Assembly: GCF_039939195.1 (NCBI RefSeq) | Contig: NZ_JBDUUH010000018.1 | Span: forward strand, 1 to 64,000 | DNA: 64,000 nt | Reading direction: 5' to 3' | From: Foliimonas ilicis | GTDB taxonomy: Bacteria; Pseudomonadota; Alphaproteobacteria; Rhizobiales; Rhizobiaceae | Shown: positions 26,603 through 35,710 of the stretch, in pieces | How the letters are laid out: every line of letters starts with the position of its first letter | Position numbering within the stretch: the first letter of the stretch is position 1 | Made by a program: the position numbers and the translations under genes | Notes under the pieces: generated by a model | Seen by the model: only the letters and a program-made list of their open reading frames with translations | Databases searched by the model: none | Told to the model about the DNA's origin: nothing

Positions 26603-27714
26603 CAACTTGCCCTCCTGAGCCTGTCGTAACGGGCGCAGTCGGCGACCGGCTCATGGGCAAGCCGAAGCGCATCCGGGATTTGCAGGGTTGCAGCGGGAGC
26701 CGGGTCACGGCTTCGAGCCAGAATATTGATGATCACCGAGGCGGAGCAGACGCCGTGATCGAGCGCTTCCTGACAGGCAGCCTCCACGGCCGTGAGGCCA
26801 TCCCCTGGAACACAGCCGAGAATGGTGACCATCTGTCGATCACCGTCATCGACGCTCTTCAACCGTTTGCGGACCTTCTCCATCGCGGCTGGCAGAACCC
26901 ATTCCCGGAACGGAGCCCCATTGCGCAAAGCGCCGGGTTTGCGAGCCAGGACAGGCACATAGTGCCAAGGATCATAGACGGTGTCGCCACGGCCAAAGCT
27001 GCGCCGATGTTCGGCGACCGTTACCCCGTCCTGCTTGATGACGATATGATCAGCATAGGCATGGACTTCGACGGGCCGGCCGACGGTAGTCGACAGGACA
27101 GAGTATTTGTTGTTGTCGAAGCGGACCGTGCAGGTCTTCGATACCGACGCCGGCACGCAATGGAACCCGTCAAACGGACCGACATAGCGCACGAGGCTGT
27201 CGCGTTCGGCTTCGAACATCTGCCAGACTGTCTGCGCTGTCTGTTCAGGATGGCCGTGAGCCTTGGCATAGGTAACGCATTTATCGAGTAGCCAGACATT
27301 CAGTTCTTCCAGGCTTTTGACCCTGAGACGCGCCCACCTGGTTCTCGACTTGGCCCTTCTCCCAGCCGGATGCAGGGGTGCAGGCGACCGGATGAACGAG
27401 GTAGTGGCTGCACATTTGCAGAAAGCGTCGATTGTATAGCCGTTCCTTGCCGATGAAGACTGCCTCCACCGCCGTCTTCATATTGTCGTAGATGCCACGT
27501 GTGCAGGTGCCTCGGAAGAACGCAAAAGCCTTGTCGTGTGCGTCGAACACCATCTCCTGGCTCTCGCGCCTATAGGCTCTCGCAAACATCATCCGGCTGT
27601 GGCAGAGCCGGACGTGGGCCACCTTGACCGTCGTCGTCACCCCTTGGATCAGGACAATCTCGTGGCTTCAGTCGAACTGATAGGCCTCACCGGGTGCGTA
27701 GTAGAGCGGCACGC
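26602..27714 (-). pseudogene. istA: IS21-family transposase IstA, truncated with nonsense and frameshift mutations
   Basis: Three lesions are visible. The N-terminal part, including the DNA-binding domain, is absent; homology begins at GVPLYYAPGEAYQFD. The next codon is TGA where the family has Trp (FDWSHE). The frame then runs through SRMMFARAYRRESQEMVFDA, YDNMKTAVEAVFIGKERLYN and SGWEKGQVENQVG. After that it shifts near 27325 to RLRVKSLEELNVWLLDKCVT, which continues to the stop at 26602-26604. Functional IstA needs the whole DDE protein, so this copy is dead. Confidence 0.9.
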
Positions 27715-27760
27715 CGCCAGAGGGGTCAATATTCCACGCCGAAACGCAAGTTGACCCTGA

Positions 27761-28364
27761 TGTCCATCATGTTGGCGGAGTCTCGTAGTAATCTGCAGCA
27801 GGGAAAGCCATGTCACATGGCGAAGGGGAACAGTTCAAACTGCTTGAAGTGCAGCACAAGCTCGAACATGGGCCTAGAGCGATCCGAACCGACGGTTCCC
27901 GGAAGGAGGTCGGCAGCGTGCCGGGCGTCCTCCGTTGGTTGACCATGGTTGGTCGACGGAGATCATTTTGCGCGGGCCGAAAAGTGCGGTATATCGCGGC
28001 TTTTCTCCATAAACCGCACAGCCTGTCGCCCCACTAAAACGACCGATAATGTTTCCACATCGCGTTTTATTTGTAAGAACTACCCGAACACCTCTTGTGT
28101 CACCTTTCCCCGAAATCGGAATTGTGCACAACAAGCCAGCACCTTGTTTTTCCTTACTGATCATAACACAGGCTGTTTCGCATGTTGAGCACCGAAGTGG
28201 TTGATGAGTTTGTGCGCGCGACCTTTATCCTTATGAACGGACTCAATGGGAGACGAATGAAACTTGCAAGTTCGAACTGGGGATACCCAGAAGTTCGGAA
28301 GCACGATGCGCTGGCAGAAAACGCAATCATCACTGAAGCGGACTCAAGTTTGTGACAAGAGGGT
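27761..28364. other. Spacer between IS21 remnant and repC; no gene seen
   Basis: No frame shows recognisable protein features. Frames of 75-96 codons exist on both strands, but they lack ribosome sites and read as arginine- and serine-rich shadow. The stretch is the region downstream of repC, where repABC plasmids often carry no genes. The last 300 bp are less GC-rich than the flanks. Confidence 0.4.
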
Positions 28365-29570
28365 TCATCCTGCCCTGGCTTTTCTTGGTTGTCCCTGCAT
28401 TTTCAAAGCTGCCATCAGCATAGGTCCCACCGAAAACGTCCCTGCTCTCGCCTTTTCCGTGAGCGCGCGAAGGTAGCCGCCAGCTGAATTGATCTCCTTT
28501 GCTCGCTGCAAAATGCAAGCGATGACGATCGCGGCTTTCTCTTGGCCTAGAACGGCGAGTGCATCCGCGTAAGCGGAGTGACTAATGGCCAAGTAACCCT
28601 TTATCTGCACGGCTGTTGCCATCAAATCTCGCCAATTGTTTATTCCCGCGGCGGCGTATTCCGAAATGTCGGGACACGCTTTCAGTACTAATTCGAGTGG
28701 ATATCCCTTTGGTGGTTCGGTGTTGGTCGGTTTGGGCGGGATCGACATTCTGCTCTGTTTCAAAGCAGGTTCAAATTCAATAAAGGAGTTAGTATGTGAA
28801 TTAGATTGCTGCCGTTCATTTTGGGACTCATTGCCGCTCATATTTTCAGTATTGATGTGGAAATTCAGCAGCTTATCCACCTGATTGCGAATAGCTGCCA
28901 GTTCCACCAAAATATCCTCGAGTTCTGCGTATGTTGCGCGGCGCGGAATTGCTTCTACAAGGGCCCTAAAACGGCTCCGCAGAATGGACCACTCTCCGGG
29001 AATGTTTTCTGTGAGTGCAGCCTCGATTAGTTTGCTGATGTCACGCCTATGGAGTGTTACACGCTCGCGCATGAGGCGTAGAGCCGCATTATCTGCCCGC
29101 ACGTGCTCCGCGGCGTTCCTGAACTCGTCGGCGCGGACCAAGAGCGGGGCCAGGGAAAAGCCAAAAGCGTCATAGTCCCCTCCCCTCCCCTTTCGGGCAT
29201 AACGTTTTCCGTTAGGGCTATCCCTGCGCAAGATAACCCCGCAATCGAGGAGTGCACCTAGGTGCCTTCTTAGGGTCGCGTCGGCCATGCCGTGGGCTCT
29301 TAGTGACAGCTGCTTGTTCGAAGGAAAGACGATCAGCCTGTTCTTTTCGCTTAACTCGCTATCTGGATAGAACGAAATCAAAGCCGCCAGCACCGCCAGC
29401 GAGCGGTCGCTAACGCCGATAATGGTCTTTCCCTCGCACAAATCTCGGTAGACCTTCCATTTGTCTACCGTTTTTCCTTCAGGGATATCGCGATAGCCCT
29501 GCTGCGCTGCCAATAAGGCAAGCGACATCGGTCGTCTCCCAAAGGGAGTCGATGCAACATACGTTTCCAT
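28365..29570 (-). CDS. repC: Plasmid replication initiator RepC
   Basis: A 401-aa rhizobial RepC. Its N-terminal half has the winged-helix blocks FGRRPMSLALLAAQQGYRDI, VDKWKVYRDLCEGKTIIGVS, LAVLAALISFYPDSELS and LIVFPSNKQLSLRAHGMADA. The C-terminal half has ELVLKACPDISEYAAAGINN and VIACILQRAKEINSAGGYLR. RepC is the essential initiator, and in repABC plasmids the origin lies inside its gene, in a central AT-rich stretch; here about 28740-28880 is noticeably AT-richer. Expression is limited by the counter-transcribed RNA in the repB-repC gap. It is the third gene after repA and repB. Confidence 0.96.
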   Translation of the reverse strand: METYVASTPFGRRPMSLALLAAQQGYRDIPEGKTVDKWKVYRDLCEGKTIIGVSDRSLAVLAALISFYPDSELSEKNRLIVFPSNKQLSLRAHGMADATLRRHLGALLDCGVILRRDSPNGKRYARKGRGGDYDAFGFSLAPLLVRADEFRNAAEHVRADNAALRLMRERVTLHRRDISKLIEAALTENIPGEWSILRSRFRALVEAIPRRATYAELEDILVELAAIRNQVDKLLNFHINTENMSGNESQNERQQSNSHTNSFIEFEPALKQSRMSIPPKPTNTEPPKGYPLELVLKACPDISEYAAAGINNWRDLMATAVQIKGYLAISHSAYADALAVLGQEKAAIVIACILQRAKEINSAGGYLRALTEKARAGTFSVGPMLMAALKMQGQPRKARAG

Positions 29571-29630
29571 TTTCTTTCGCCTTCAGTTAGGCAAAAGAAA
29601 GCAGCTCGCCGAAAATGACGTCAAAGACTC

Positions 29631-29720
29631 TTGACAGTGATTCGCGAAAATGAGATTCTCGGATTGTCTAGATACGAGAAGGGCTTCCGCTACGGTGACG
29701 TTCGGGGGCCTTTTTCTTTT
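29631..29720 (+). ncRNA. Counter-transcribed RNA of the repABC cassette (incompatibility RNA)
   Basis: The repB-repC gap on the strand opposite repABC holds TTGACA at 29631-29636, a weak -10 (GATTCT, 29654-29659) 17 bases later, and a predicted transcript of about 50 nt. It ends in a hairpin: AAGG-CTTCCG at 29679-29689 pairs with CGGGGG-CCTT at 29703-29713 with one bulged G and two G-U pairs, followed by a T-rich run to 29720. All characterised repABC plasmids encode a small antisense RNA here that lowers repC expression and gives incompatibility. Ends are predicted, not measured. Confidence 0.75.
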
Positions 29721-29726
29721 GCGACT

Positions 29727-30737
29727 TCAGTTCTCCTGTTTAGATTTCCAATCGGCATAGAGATCATCCAGCCGTTCTGTGATGTATGAGGCAAATAGCG
29801 GCCCGCTTATCGCACCAAGGGCGATCGTGGCCGTTTTTCCATTGTTGTTGAGCCTGACGGTTACCGAGTTGTCGCTTGAAGCCCAGTTTTTGGCTTCGGT
29901 CACGCTCTTGACCCTTTCTTGTTTTTTTGTCAGCGCATTTAAGGCCACTTGAAACCGCTCATCACTTGAATTTTCGGTGGGCAGCGATGCCAAAAGCTCT
30001 TCCAGGTTAATTTTCGCGCTTTCCAGCTTGTCGGCGAACTCCATCCATCGCCGCCGACCGACATTCGGTGCTGCACCGATGGCTTCAATAAGTTCAATCG
30101 GCACTTGGCGAACGACGGAAATCATTTTCGAAAGGGCGGCTTTGTCTACGCCGAGGGCTGACATAATTATGTCTCGGGAAAATGCCCGCTCTTCTAGCCG
30201 AATAGCGAACATTGAGCGCTCTATAAACGAAAGATTTGCCCTCGAATTGTTTTCCTGCCCTTGGCTAACAACCAGTTGATCATCTGAGAGTTCGCGAATT
30301 ACAGCTCGAACCCGAATCCCAAGTTCTTTGATCGCTGCCAGTCTTCGATGGCCGTAAGCTACTTGGTAGCGACCTTTCGTGTCCGGATGCGGGCGAACAA
30401 GGATGGGAACTTGTTGTCCGTGGTCTTTGATCTGGGCTACGAGTTCTGCGAGTTCTACCGAATTGATCCCGAGACGATCGCGGACAAATGAACCGTCAAT
30501 CAAATTTGGGTCGAGCTCAACAATTGTCTGCCCTTCCGCTAGCCGCTTCTCGATGTCGTTTGCGCGCTCTACTTTTTCCGTAATGCTACCAAGTGTCTTG
30601 GTAATACCCCCAACGGGGGAACTGCGGACCGAAGGAGCGACGAAGCCTGCGAGCGGCCTTGACGTGGTTATTGGGGGAAGCCTTTCGGAGGCGGGGCCAT
30701 CGTCGGACGAAACCTCTATGAGATTTTTACGGGCCAT
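29727..30737 (-). CDS. repB: Plasmid partition protein RepB (ParB family)
   Basis: A 336-aa ParB-type protein. The ParB/Srx domain shows DRLGINSVELAELVAQIKDH, GQQVPILVRPHPDTKGRYQV and AYGHRRLAAIKELGIRVRAV, then NNSRANLSFIERSMFAIRLE and a helix-turn-helix (GVDKAALSKMISVVRQVP). The C-terminal part (from about 200) contains the RepB plasmid-partition domain. It binds the palindromes upstream of repA and works with RepA to segregate the plasmid. Its ATG overlaps the repA stop, so the two are translationally coupled. Confidence 0.96.
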   Translation of the reverse strand: MARKNLIEVSSDDGPASERLPPITTSRPLAGFVAPSVRSSPVGGITKTLGSITEKVERANDIEKRLAEGQTIVELDPNLIDGSFVRDRLGINSVELAELVAQIKDHGQQVPILVRPHPDTKGRYQVAYGHRRLAAIKELGIRVRAVIRELSDDQLVVSQGQENNSRANLSFIERSMFAIRLEERAFSRDIIMSALGVDKAALSKMISVVRQVPIELIEAIGAAPNVGRRRWMEFADKLESAKINLEELLASLPTENSSDERFQVALNALTKKQERVKSVTEAKNWASSDNSVTVRLNNNGKTATIALGAISGPLFASYITERLDDLYADWKSKQEN

Positions 30738-31930
30738 TATTTTCTACCCCATGGTGTCTTCAATAAGCTTTCTATTTCTGAATTCACAGCGTTCAAGGAT
30801 TCCATTGCCCTGTCGTAGGTGCCGCGCGTGAATTGGCTCCGTTCGACCTCATAGAGCGTCTGCTTGGTAACACCTGCGTCCGAAATTGCTGTTGACTTCA
30901 GCATATGGTTTTGGAGCATTCGATTGCCGAAAATTGCTCGCATAAATCCGGTCATTTGGCTCTGCGGGCCGTCATTTGGCTCGTAGCGGGTGACTAGGTA
31001 ACGCATCCAATCATAGCTGGTACGCCCCCCTGCCCTTTCGACAACCGCCATCATTTCACTGGTCATAGCGAGAAACTGGCTCATCGACATTACATCCAGC
31101 ATCTGGGGGTGGACGGTAATCAACACCGATGTCGCGGCACACAATGCCGACATCGTGAGAAATCCAAGTTGTGGGGGGCAATCTATGATGACGACATCAT
31201 AAAGGCTTTCAATGTCTGTCAGGACTTGACCAATGCGAGCGAAAAACACTGATTCCGCTGACCCTGATGTGATCGCTCTTGGTGTTTCGTGTTCGAATTC
31301 CATCAGCTCGAGGTTACCGGGAACTATGTGCAAATTTTTCGTATAGGTTGCTCGAACAATTTCTGCGATGGAGCGGGGCTCTTCATAGCGGATCGCCCCG
31401 TAAAGGGTTTCGCCCTCTCCAACATCAAGTTCGGGCTGATGACCGAAGAGTGCGGACAACGAAGCTTGAGGGTCGAGGTCGATTGCCAAAACACGATAGC
31501 CACGCAATGCAAGGTATTGGGCGAGATGCGCGGACGTCGTTGTCTTTGCCGAACCGCCCTTGAAATTCATCACTGCAATGACCTGCAGTTTCTCGTCCAC
31601 CCGGCGGTTTGGGACATATTTTGGAGAGCCGTTCTTTTCGTCGAGCGATCTTCGGATATTTTCCATATCATCGGGCGTGTACATCCGCCTGCCGTTGGCG
31701 AGCGGCTCGGGCCCATATCCCTCGGAGGCCACCTGCCTGAGATACCCCTCTCCGATACCGATATAGTACGCCGCTTCCGCAGGTGTGAACTGCCTGATGG
31801 ATTTCTGGGATGTCGGAGGAAAAATCTTCTGCTGATGCAACTGGAGTTGCCGTGATAACTCGATCGAATCCGCAGACAACATCGACGGTAGATGTTCTGT
31901 CTGCTCGTTTCGAATGGGTGCCTGTAACAT
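30737..31930 (-). CDS. repA: Plasmid partition ATPase RepA (ParA family)
   Basis: A 397-aa ParA-type ATPase when started at MLQAPIRNEQ (31930), the usual RepA length with GAGGG 7 bases upstream; the ATG at 32041 adds 37 untypical residues. The N-terminal helix-turn-helix (FTPAEAAYYIGIGEGYLRQV) is used for autorepression. Walker A is the deviant type MNFKGGSAKTTTSAHLAQYL, with DLDPQASLSALFG and VVIIDCPPQLGFLTMSAL. A possible promoter (TTGTAT at 32011-32016 and CATATT at 31987-31992, minus strand) lies upstream. RepA also represses repABC transcription. Confidence 0.96.
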   Translation of the reverse strand: MLQAPIRNEQTEHLPSMLSADSIELSRQLQLHQQKIFPPTSQKSIRQFTPAEAAYYIGIGEGYLRQVASEGYGPEPLANGRRMYTPDDMENIRRSLDEKNGSPKYVPNRRVDEKLQVIAVMNFKGGSAKTTTSAHLAQYLALRGYRVLAIDLDPQASLSALFGHQPELDVGEGETLYGAIRYEEPRSIAEIVRATYTKNLHIVPGNLELMEFEHETPRAITSGSAESVFFARIGQVLTDIESLYDVVIIDCPPQLGFLTMSALCAATSVLITVHPQMLDVMSMSQFLAMTSEMMAVVERAGGRTSYDWMRYLVTRYEPNDGPQSQMTGFMRAIFGNRMLQNHMLKSTAISDAGVTKQTLYEVERSQFTRGTYDRAMESLNAVNSEIESLLKTPWGRK

Positions 31931-32045
31931 TGAAAAACCCTCGGACTGCGCAATTGCTGCAAATTTTACGCAAACTGCGCAGTTACAATATGGTCCGATT
32001 CGTAAAGAATATACAAACGTTAAAACCATGAGGCTTTTCAAGTGA

Positions 32046-32095
32046 GTTGTCCGTGGACAACTTTAAACAAACGACCATCGTTGTCCGCGGACAAC
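32046..32095. promoter_or_regulatory. Two parS-like palindromes upstream of repA (RepB-binding sites)
   Basis: GTTGTCCGTGGACAAC at 32046-32061 and GTTGTCCGCGGACAAC at 32080-32095 are 34 bp apart start to start. The second fits the rhizobial repABC centromere pattern GTT-N4-GC-N4-AAC exactly; the first differs at one central base. RepB binds such 16-mers for partition and to strengthen RepA repression. Their place just upstream of the repA promoter is one of the known arrangements. Confidence 0.85.
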
Positions 32096-32100
32096 CGCGA

Positions 32101-33079
32101 GCTAAACCTAAATTACGGAGTGTTGCGGATTGGTCGGTAGTGTCATGGTCTTAGGAGCCTCATCCAACCTCTGCGCGGACAGATTGCTGCGACAATGACA
32201 CAAGTGCAGATGCGAGCTCGGCTCCGTAGGCGTCGAATTTTCAGCGGCTGATATGCCAAGTTCAGAACGTATCCCTAAAGGATGATCTTCTAGCATACTA
32301 GTGGTAGTGTTGTTAAGCCGAACGCCACGCTTCGCTAGTGGGAGGCATGCGAACGCGGAGTGTGATTCTTCCTTAATGAGAGCCTTGGGATGGCAGGCAC
32401 ACGACGCTAGGGCGGCCATTATGCGCAACCGTTCAAACCTATACTTTTTAGGATACTCTCAGCACAAAGCTATGCGTCGCTATATGATTGTAATCTATTC
32501 GCCGCTGCATTGTACGCAGTGTGCCTGAAAGATGAGGTGAATGCAGCCAACGTCTGCCTTATGTGCTGGCCGGTATGGTCAGTGCTAACGCAGGAAGCTC
32601 TGAACCCGGGTACGCCGTGTTCGGAGCAGGGTCCACTGCAACGGTAGGGGGATCAATATCGACGTGTTCTTTGGTTGCGCACGTTAGGTATCGTTGATCA
32701 TTGGTAGTACGTAATTCTCAAGGGGTCAAAATGCACTGATGTTGATTGCGTTGAGGTCGCGACCACCTTATTCACCGTCCGACGTTAGCGGGAGGTATGC
32801 GTTCAGGCAGAATGTGCGCTGGAACTTCAAAGCTAGGACATCAGCATACGCATCCGACGCATGATACCTAACTGCAAGAGATGTTCTGGTCCTTGTTGAA
32901 TTGCAGCATTGCGAGTGCCACCGAGACATCCGAGATCAATTCGCGCAGGACATCGCTAATCCATAGGCGCGATTCTTCGGCGTTTGGTCCATGAAGTGGC
33001 GGTCATACCCTTCATTCTCGCAAGTCAGAAACGGCATTAAACGGATACACACTCATCGTTGAAATGAGCCGCTTCTTGG
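32101..33079. other. Gene-poor stretch between repABC and the integrase gene
   Basis: Nearly 1 kb without a supported gene. The best frame (32428 to 32108, minus) shows no family features. A short coding-like reading near 32560-32700 (AGMVSANAGSSEPGYAVFGA) has no start or family. Composition is lower in GC than the integrase side. It is the junction between the replication cassette and the recombination block. Confidence 0.4.
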
Positions 33080-34261
33080 CTACAGCCCACTTGCCTTGGT
33101 GAGATTGACGCGGAACCGATCCCTGCGGCGCTGGTATTTGCGGGTCATTTCGGCGGAGGCATGTCCGAGCTGCTTTTGCACGTAGCGCTCATCGACTTCA
33201 GCCGACGAGGCCAGCCCGGCGCGCAGCGAATGTCCGGCAAACTTTTGGCCGCGCTCGCCCTCCGAAAGATCGCCACGAACACCCGCGGCAAGTGCTGTTT
33301 TCTTGACGAGGCGGGCGACCTCCTTGTCGTTCAGCCGGTCGGGACCGACATTTTTGCCGTGTCCGGTGACACGCCGGAACAGCGGCCCGCGCGCGATGCG
33401 GGAAAATTTCAGCCAGGTCTCTGTCGCGACGATGGGGCAGGTGGCATCGGTGGATCCGTAGCCGATCTCGACCTCGCGCCAGCCGGTTTTTCCGCGCAGG
33501 GTCAACAGCAGTCCCTTGTCGGGAAAAAATTCGATCCAGCCGCGACCGTCCTCGCTCTGGTCGCGGCCGACGTCGAGCCCGACGATTTCGGAGCGGCGCA
33601 GCCCGCCGGCAAAGCCGAGCAGCAGCATGGCGCGGTCACGCAGGCCGCGTAAACCCGCCTGATCGAGCGTTTCCAGCATGGCAACCAGATCGCTGGGCAA
33701 AATGGCTTCTTTTTGCACCGGCGGCCTGGCGTGGGAATTGCGAATGCCGGCCATCACCGTGGCGATATGGCGGTCTTTCCGGTCAAGGGCGTGGCCACGT
33801 TGCGCGCTGTTCCAGCCGATGGCGGACAGCCGCCGCTCGATGGTCGAGACGGAACGTGCCTTGACGCCGCGCTCGGCGGTTCCGGAGGCGAGCGCGGTGA
33901 TGTAGAGCCCGACGACTTGCGGATCCGGGGGCAGGGGCGAAAAATTTTGGCGGCGCGCCCAAGCGCAAAAATGCTTCCAGTCGGCAGCGTAGGCGCGCCG
34001 CGTGTTCGCCGAGCTTGCCGCCTCAACATAGCCACGCGCGCGGCCAGCGAGGTCTTCGAGATGCCCCGGCAGGTGCGGATGCGCATCGGCCGCAACAGGC
34101 AGGGGAGGGGAGGCGCGCGCACCGCCCGAAGCCGCACCGGCAGCCCGGTCCGCCGCTTCGCTGCTTGTGCCCATCGCCATCACCACGTCAACGATGTCGG
34201 GAAGATCGGAGCCACCAGCATTGAGCGGCGGCGAGGCGCGGTTGTCGCGGTTCTTTGCCAT
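33080..34261 (-). CDS. Tyrosine recombinase/phage-type integrase
   Basis: A 393-aa site-specific recombinase. After a low-complexity N-terminus, residues of about 70-170 form a SAM-like core-binding domain (SSANTRRAYAADWKHFCAWA, PLPPDPQVVGLYITALASG). The catalytic domain has Arg I in LLLGFAGGLRRSEIVGLDV, the His-x-x-Arg pair in FAGHSLRAGLASSAEVD, LGHASAEMTRKY for the last His and the nucleophilic Tyr. The set is complete, so activity is expected. It resembles chromosomal-island and plasmid integrases. No attachment site was found next to it. Confidence 0.93.
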   Translation of the reverse strand: MAKNRDNRASPPLNAGGSDLPDIVDVVMAMGTSSEAADRAAGAASGGARASPPLPVAADAHPHLPGHLEDLAGRARGYVEAASSANTRRAYAADWKHFCAWARRQNFSPLPPDPQVVGLYITALASGTAERGVKARSVSTIERRLSAIGWNSAQRGHALDRKDRHIATVMAGIRNSHARPPVQKEAILPSDLVAMLETLDQAGLRGLRDRAMLLLGFAGGLRRSEIVGLDVGRDQSEDGRGWIEFFPDKGLLLTLRGKTGWREVEIGYGSTDATCPIVATETWLKFSRIARGPLFRRVTGHGKNVGPDRLNDKEVARLVKKTALAAGVRGDLSEGERGQKFAGHSLRAGLASSAEVDERYVQKQLGHASAEMTRKYQRRRDRFRVNLTKASGL

Positions 34262-34315
34262 TACTGTCCTGTCTGCGACCGGTGTTGCGGTGCATGCCCT
34301 TTCGGGCGGTTTGAG

Positions 34316-35353
34316 TCAGTCCACGCTCTGCCAGCCGTGAACGGTCATGGACCGGAAAAGACGCTGCAACGCGGCAAGCAACGGCTTGCGGTTGGCGTCG
34401 TCGTAATGGGCCGTCAGTTCAAGCGTGCGCGTGCGGCCGAACGCAGTCAATTTGGTCGCATACTGGCCGGGAATGATAGCGAGCTCGTCCGAGATCAGGC
34501 CACGTCCGGACAGGCTCGTCAGCATCCGGTAGTGCGGTAACCTGCTGGCGATTGCGAACTGTTCGTCGATGAGCATTTCGTCCAGCTGTGCCTGCACGGG
34601 CAGACCGGTTGTGAAGCCGCTGACACGGATGACGGGATAGCCGGAGCCCCAAGCCGCGAGCGCATCGTCTGGCCGATACAGGCTGAGAACCAGCTCTTGG
34701 CCGATGAAGCGCGGGTTGAGGCCGTCGACATCCAAGTCGACGCGGATCTCGGCCAGCGCATCGGCGACGGCCGGGCGCGGCCGCACGACGATGGCGTTCA
34801 ATATCTCCTCGCGCAGGGACGCCCAGCGTGCGTTCTGGCCGCCAGGATGGCTCGAAACCCCGCCATGGTCGCTGTTGCTCGCCTCGACCTCGCCAATCCA
34901 CCAGTCGTCGCGCAGCACGACTGTCTCGTCGGCGTAATCGGGACTCTCGCCATAACGCAGGTCGTTGAAGCGACGCACCTCGAAGCCGGCGATGACCGGG
35001 GCGGGCGCAACGCGCGCGCTCCTGTCGTCCTTGTCCCACAAATGGGCATCGTGCTCGACGCCGAAGCGCAATGCCTCGTGAACCCGAACCGTCATCGTGT
35101 GGTCGGATGACAGGAGGGACCAGCGGTTGGGACCCGGCCGCAATTCGTCCGGGGCGCGGATGCCGATGCGGCCGGCGGGGACGAAATAAACCGGCCGGTC
35201 CTTTGCATCCTGGGCGCCGGTCCGGGTGGCGGCGACCGGGACGATGAAGGCGCTGGCAAGCCCGGCGAGCACCCACCGCCTGCTCGGACGCAGCGAAGGC
35301 CGGCGCGGCGCGGCAAGGCAGTTGGTCCGTGGGTGGGCTGGAAAGCGGCTCAT
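34316..35353 (-). CDS. Probable Tat-exported protein of unknown function
   Basis: A 345-aa protein started at MSRFPAHPRTN (35353); an upstream ATG at 35419 is possible. A twin-arginine signal, PSRRWVLAGLASAFIVPVAA, at about residues 23-45 predicts folded export to the periplasm. The rest has no family I recognise: RPVYFVPAGRIGIRAPDELR, LRDDWWIGEVEASNSDHGG, LDVDGLNPRFIGQELVLSLY, and a basic, hydrophobic end. A long overlapping frame at 34419-35456 is arginine-rich shadow. It is 54 bp upstream of the integrase gene on the same strand, possibly co-transcribed. Confidence 0.65.
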   Translation of the reverse strand: MSRFPAHPRTNCLAAPRRPSLRPSRRWVLAGLASAFIVPVAATRTGAQDAKDRPVYFVPAGRIGIRAPDELRPGPNRWSLLSSDHTMTVRVHEALRFGVEHDAHLWDKDDRSARVAPAPVIAGFEVRRFNDLRYGESPDYADETVVLRDDWWIGEVEASNSDHGGVSSHPGGQNARWASLREEILNAIVVRPRPAVADALAEIRVDLDVDGLNPRFIGQELVLSLYRPDDALAAWGSGYPVIRVSGFTTGLPVQAQLDEMLIDEQFAIASRLPHYRMLTSLSGRGLISDELAIIPGQYATKLTAFGRTRTLELTAHYDDANRKPLLAALQRLFRSMTVHGWQSVD

Positions 35354-35528
35354 CTGGGGTTTCCCATTGTTTGCTCCGTCGCGTCGCGCAGGCCCGACCC
35401 CCTGGGCTGAACAGGACATTTGGAGGCGGCAATCCGCAGTCTGTCCCTATGATCAAGCAGAACGGTGCCGCGTGCGGTTTTCGGGGTTCTGATCGACATT
35501 TTGGACCATTTTTGAAGCCTACTCCACG

Positions 35529-35557
35529 ACGTCCGATAATGCAATCTTATCGGACGT
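35529..35557. repeat. Inverted repeat with CGATAA-N7-TTATCG core, downstream of the large recombinase gene
   Basis: An 11-bp perfect inverted repeat (arm ACGTCCGATAA) is separated by TGCAATC. The same core arms and the same 7-base spacing recur at 38228-38254 on the other side of the 783-aa recombinase gene. Spacer and outer arm bases differ. Two short binding arms around a 6-8-base spacer are what tyrosine recombinases use as core sites. It could instead be a regulator operator. Confidence 0.6.
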
Positions 35558-35710
35558 AATTGGCGGTCGACAGGCTGTGCGGTTCGGTACGTACCAGAGC
35601 CTCAAACCGCACGTCGCCAATCGCGCAAAATGATCTTCGTCGAGCCGCTATGGCCAAAATACCGAGGATGCCGGCGTCGACCAACATCCTTCCGGCTCAA
35701 AAACAAAAAA

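Larger units (their letters stand above)
25730..27760 (-). mobile_element. Internally deleted IS21-family element
   Basis: The element contains an intact istB and a broken istA. Its ends carry the multiple short repeats expected of IS21-type termini. CGGCGCGGAATTCTGACCCC at 25737-25756 and a diverged copy CGGCGTCCAATCTTCACCCC at 25761-25780 are on the plus strand, and a copy in opposite orientation is at 27722-27741. At the right end the terminal repeat runs directly into the middle of istA, so the first part of istA has been deleted. The exact outer boundaries and any target duplication were not resolved. Confidence 0.75.

Noticed and set aside
32108..32428. 106-codon minus frame in the spacer near repA
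   Set aside because: No ribosome site, no family features and unusual composition; treated as chance.
34290..34312. GCCC-TTTC-GGGC hairpin after the Tat-exported gene
   Set aside because: Only four base pairs and no T-run; too weak to call a terminator.
34419..35456. 345-codon open frame overlapping the Tat-exported gene
   Set aside because: Arginine- and proline-rich shadow of the real frame in high-GC DNA; no start signal or protein features.
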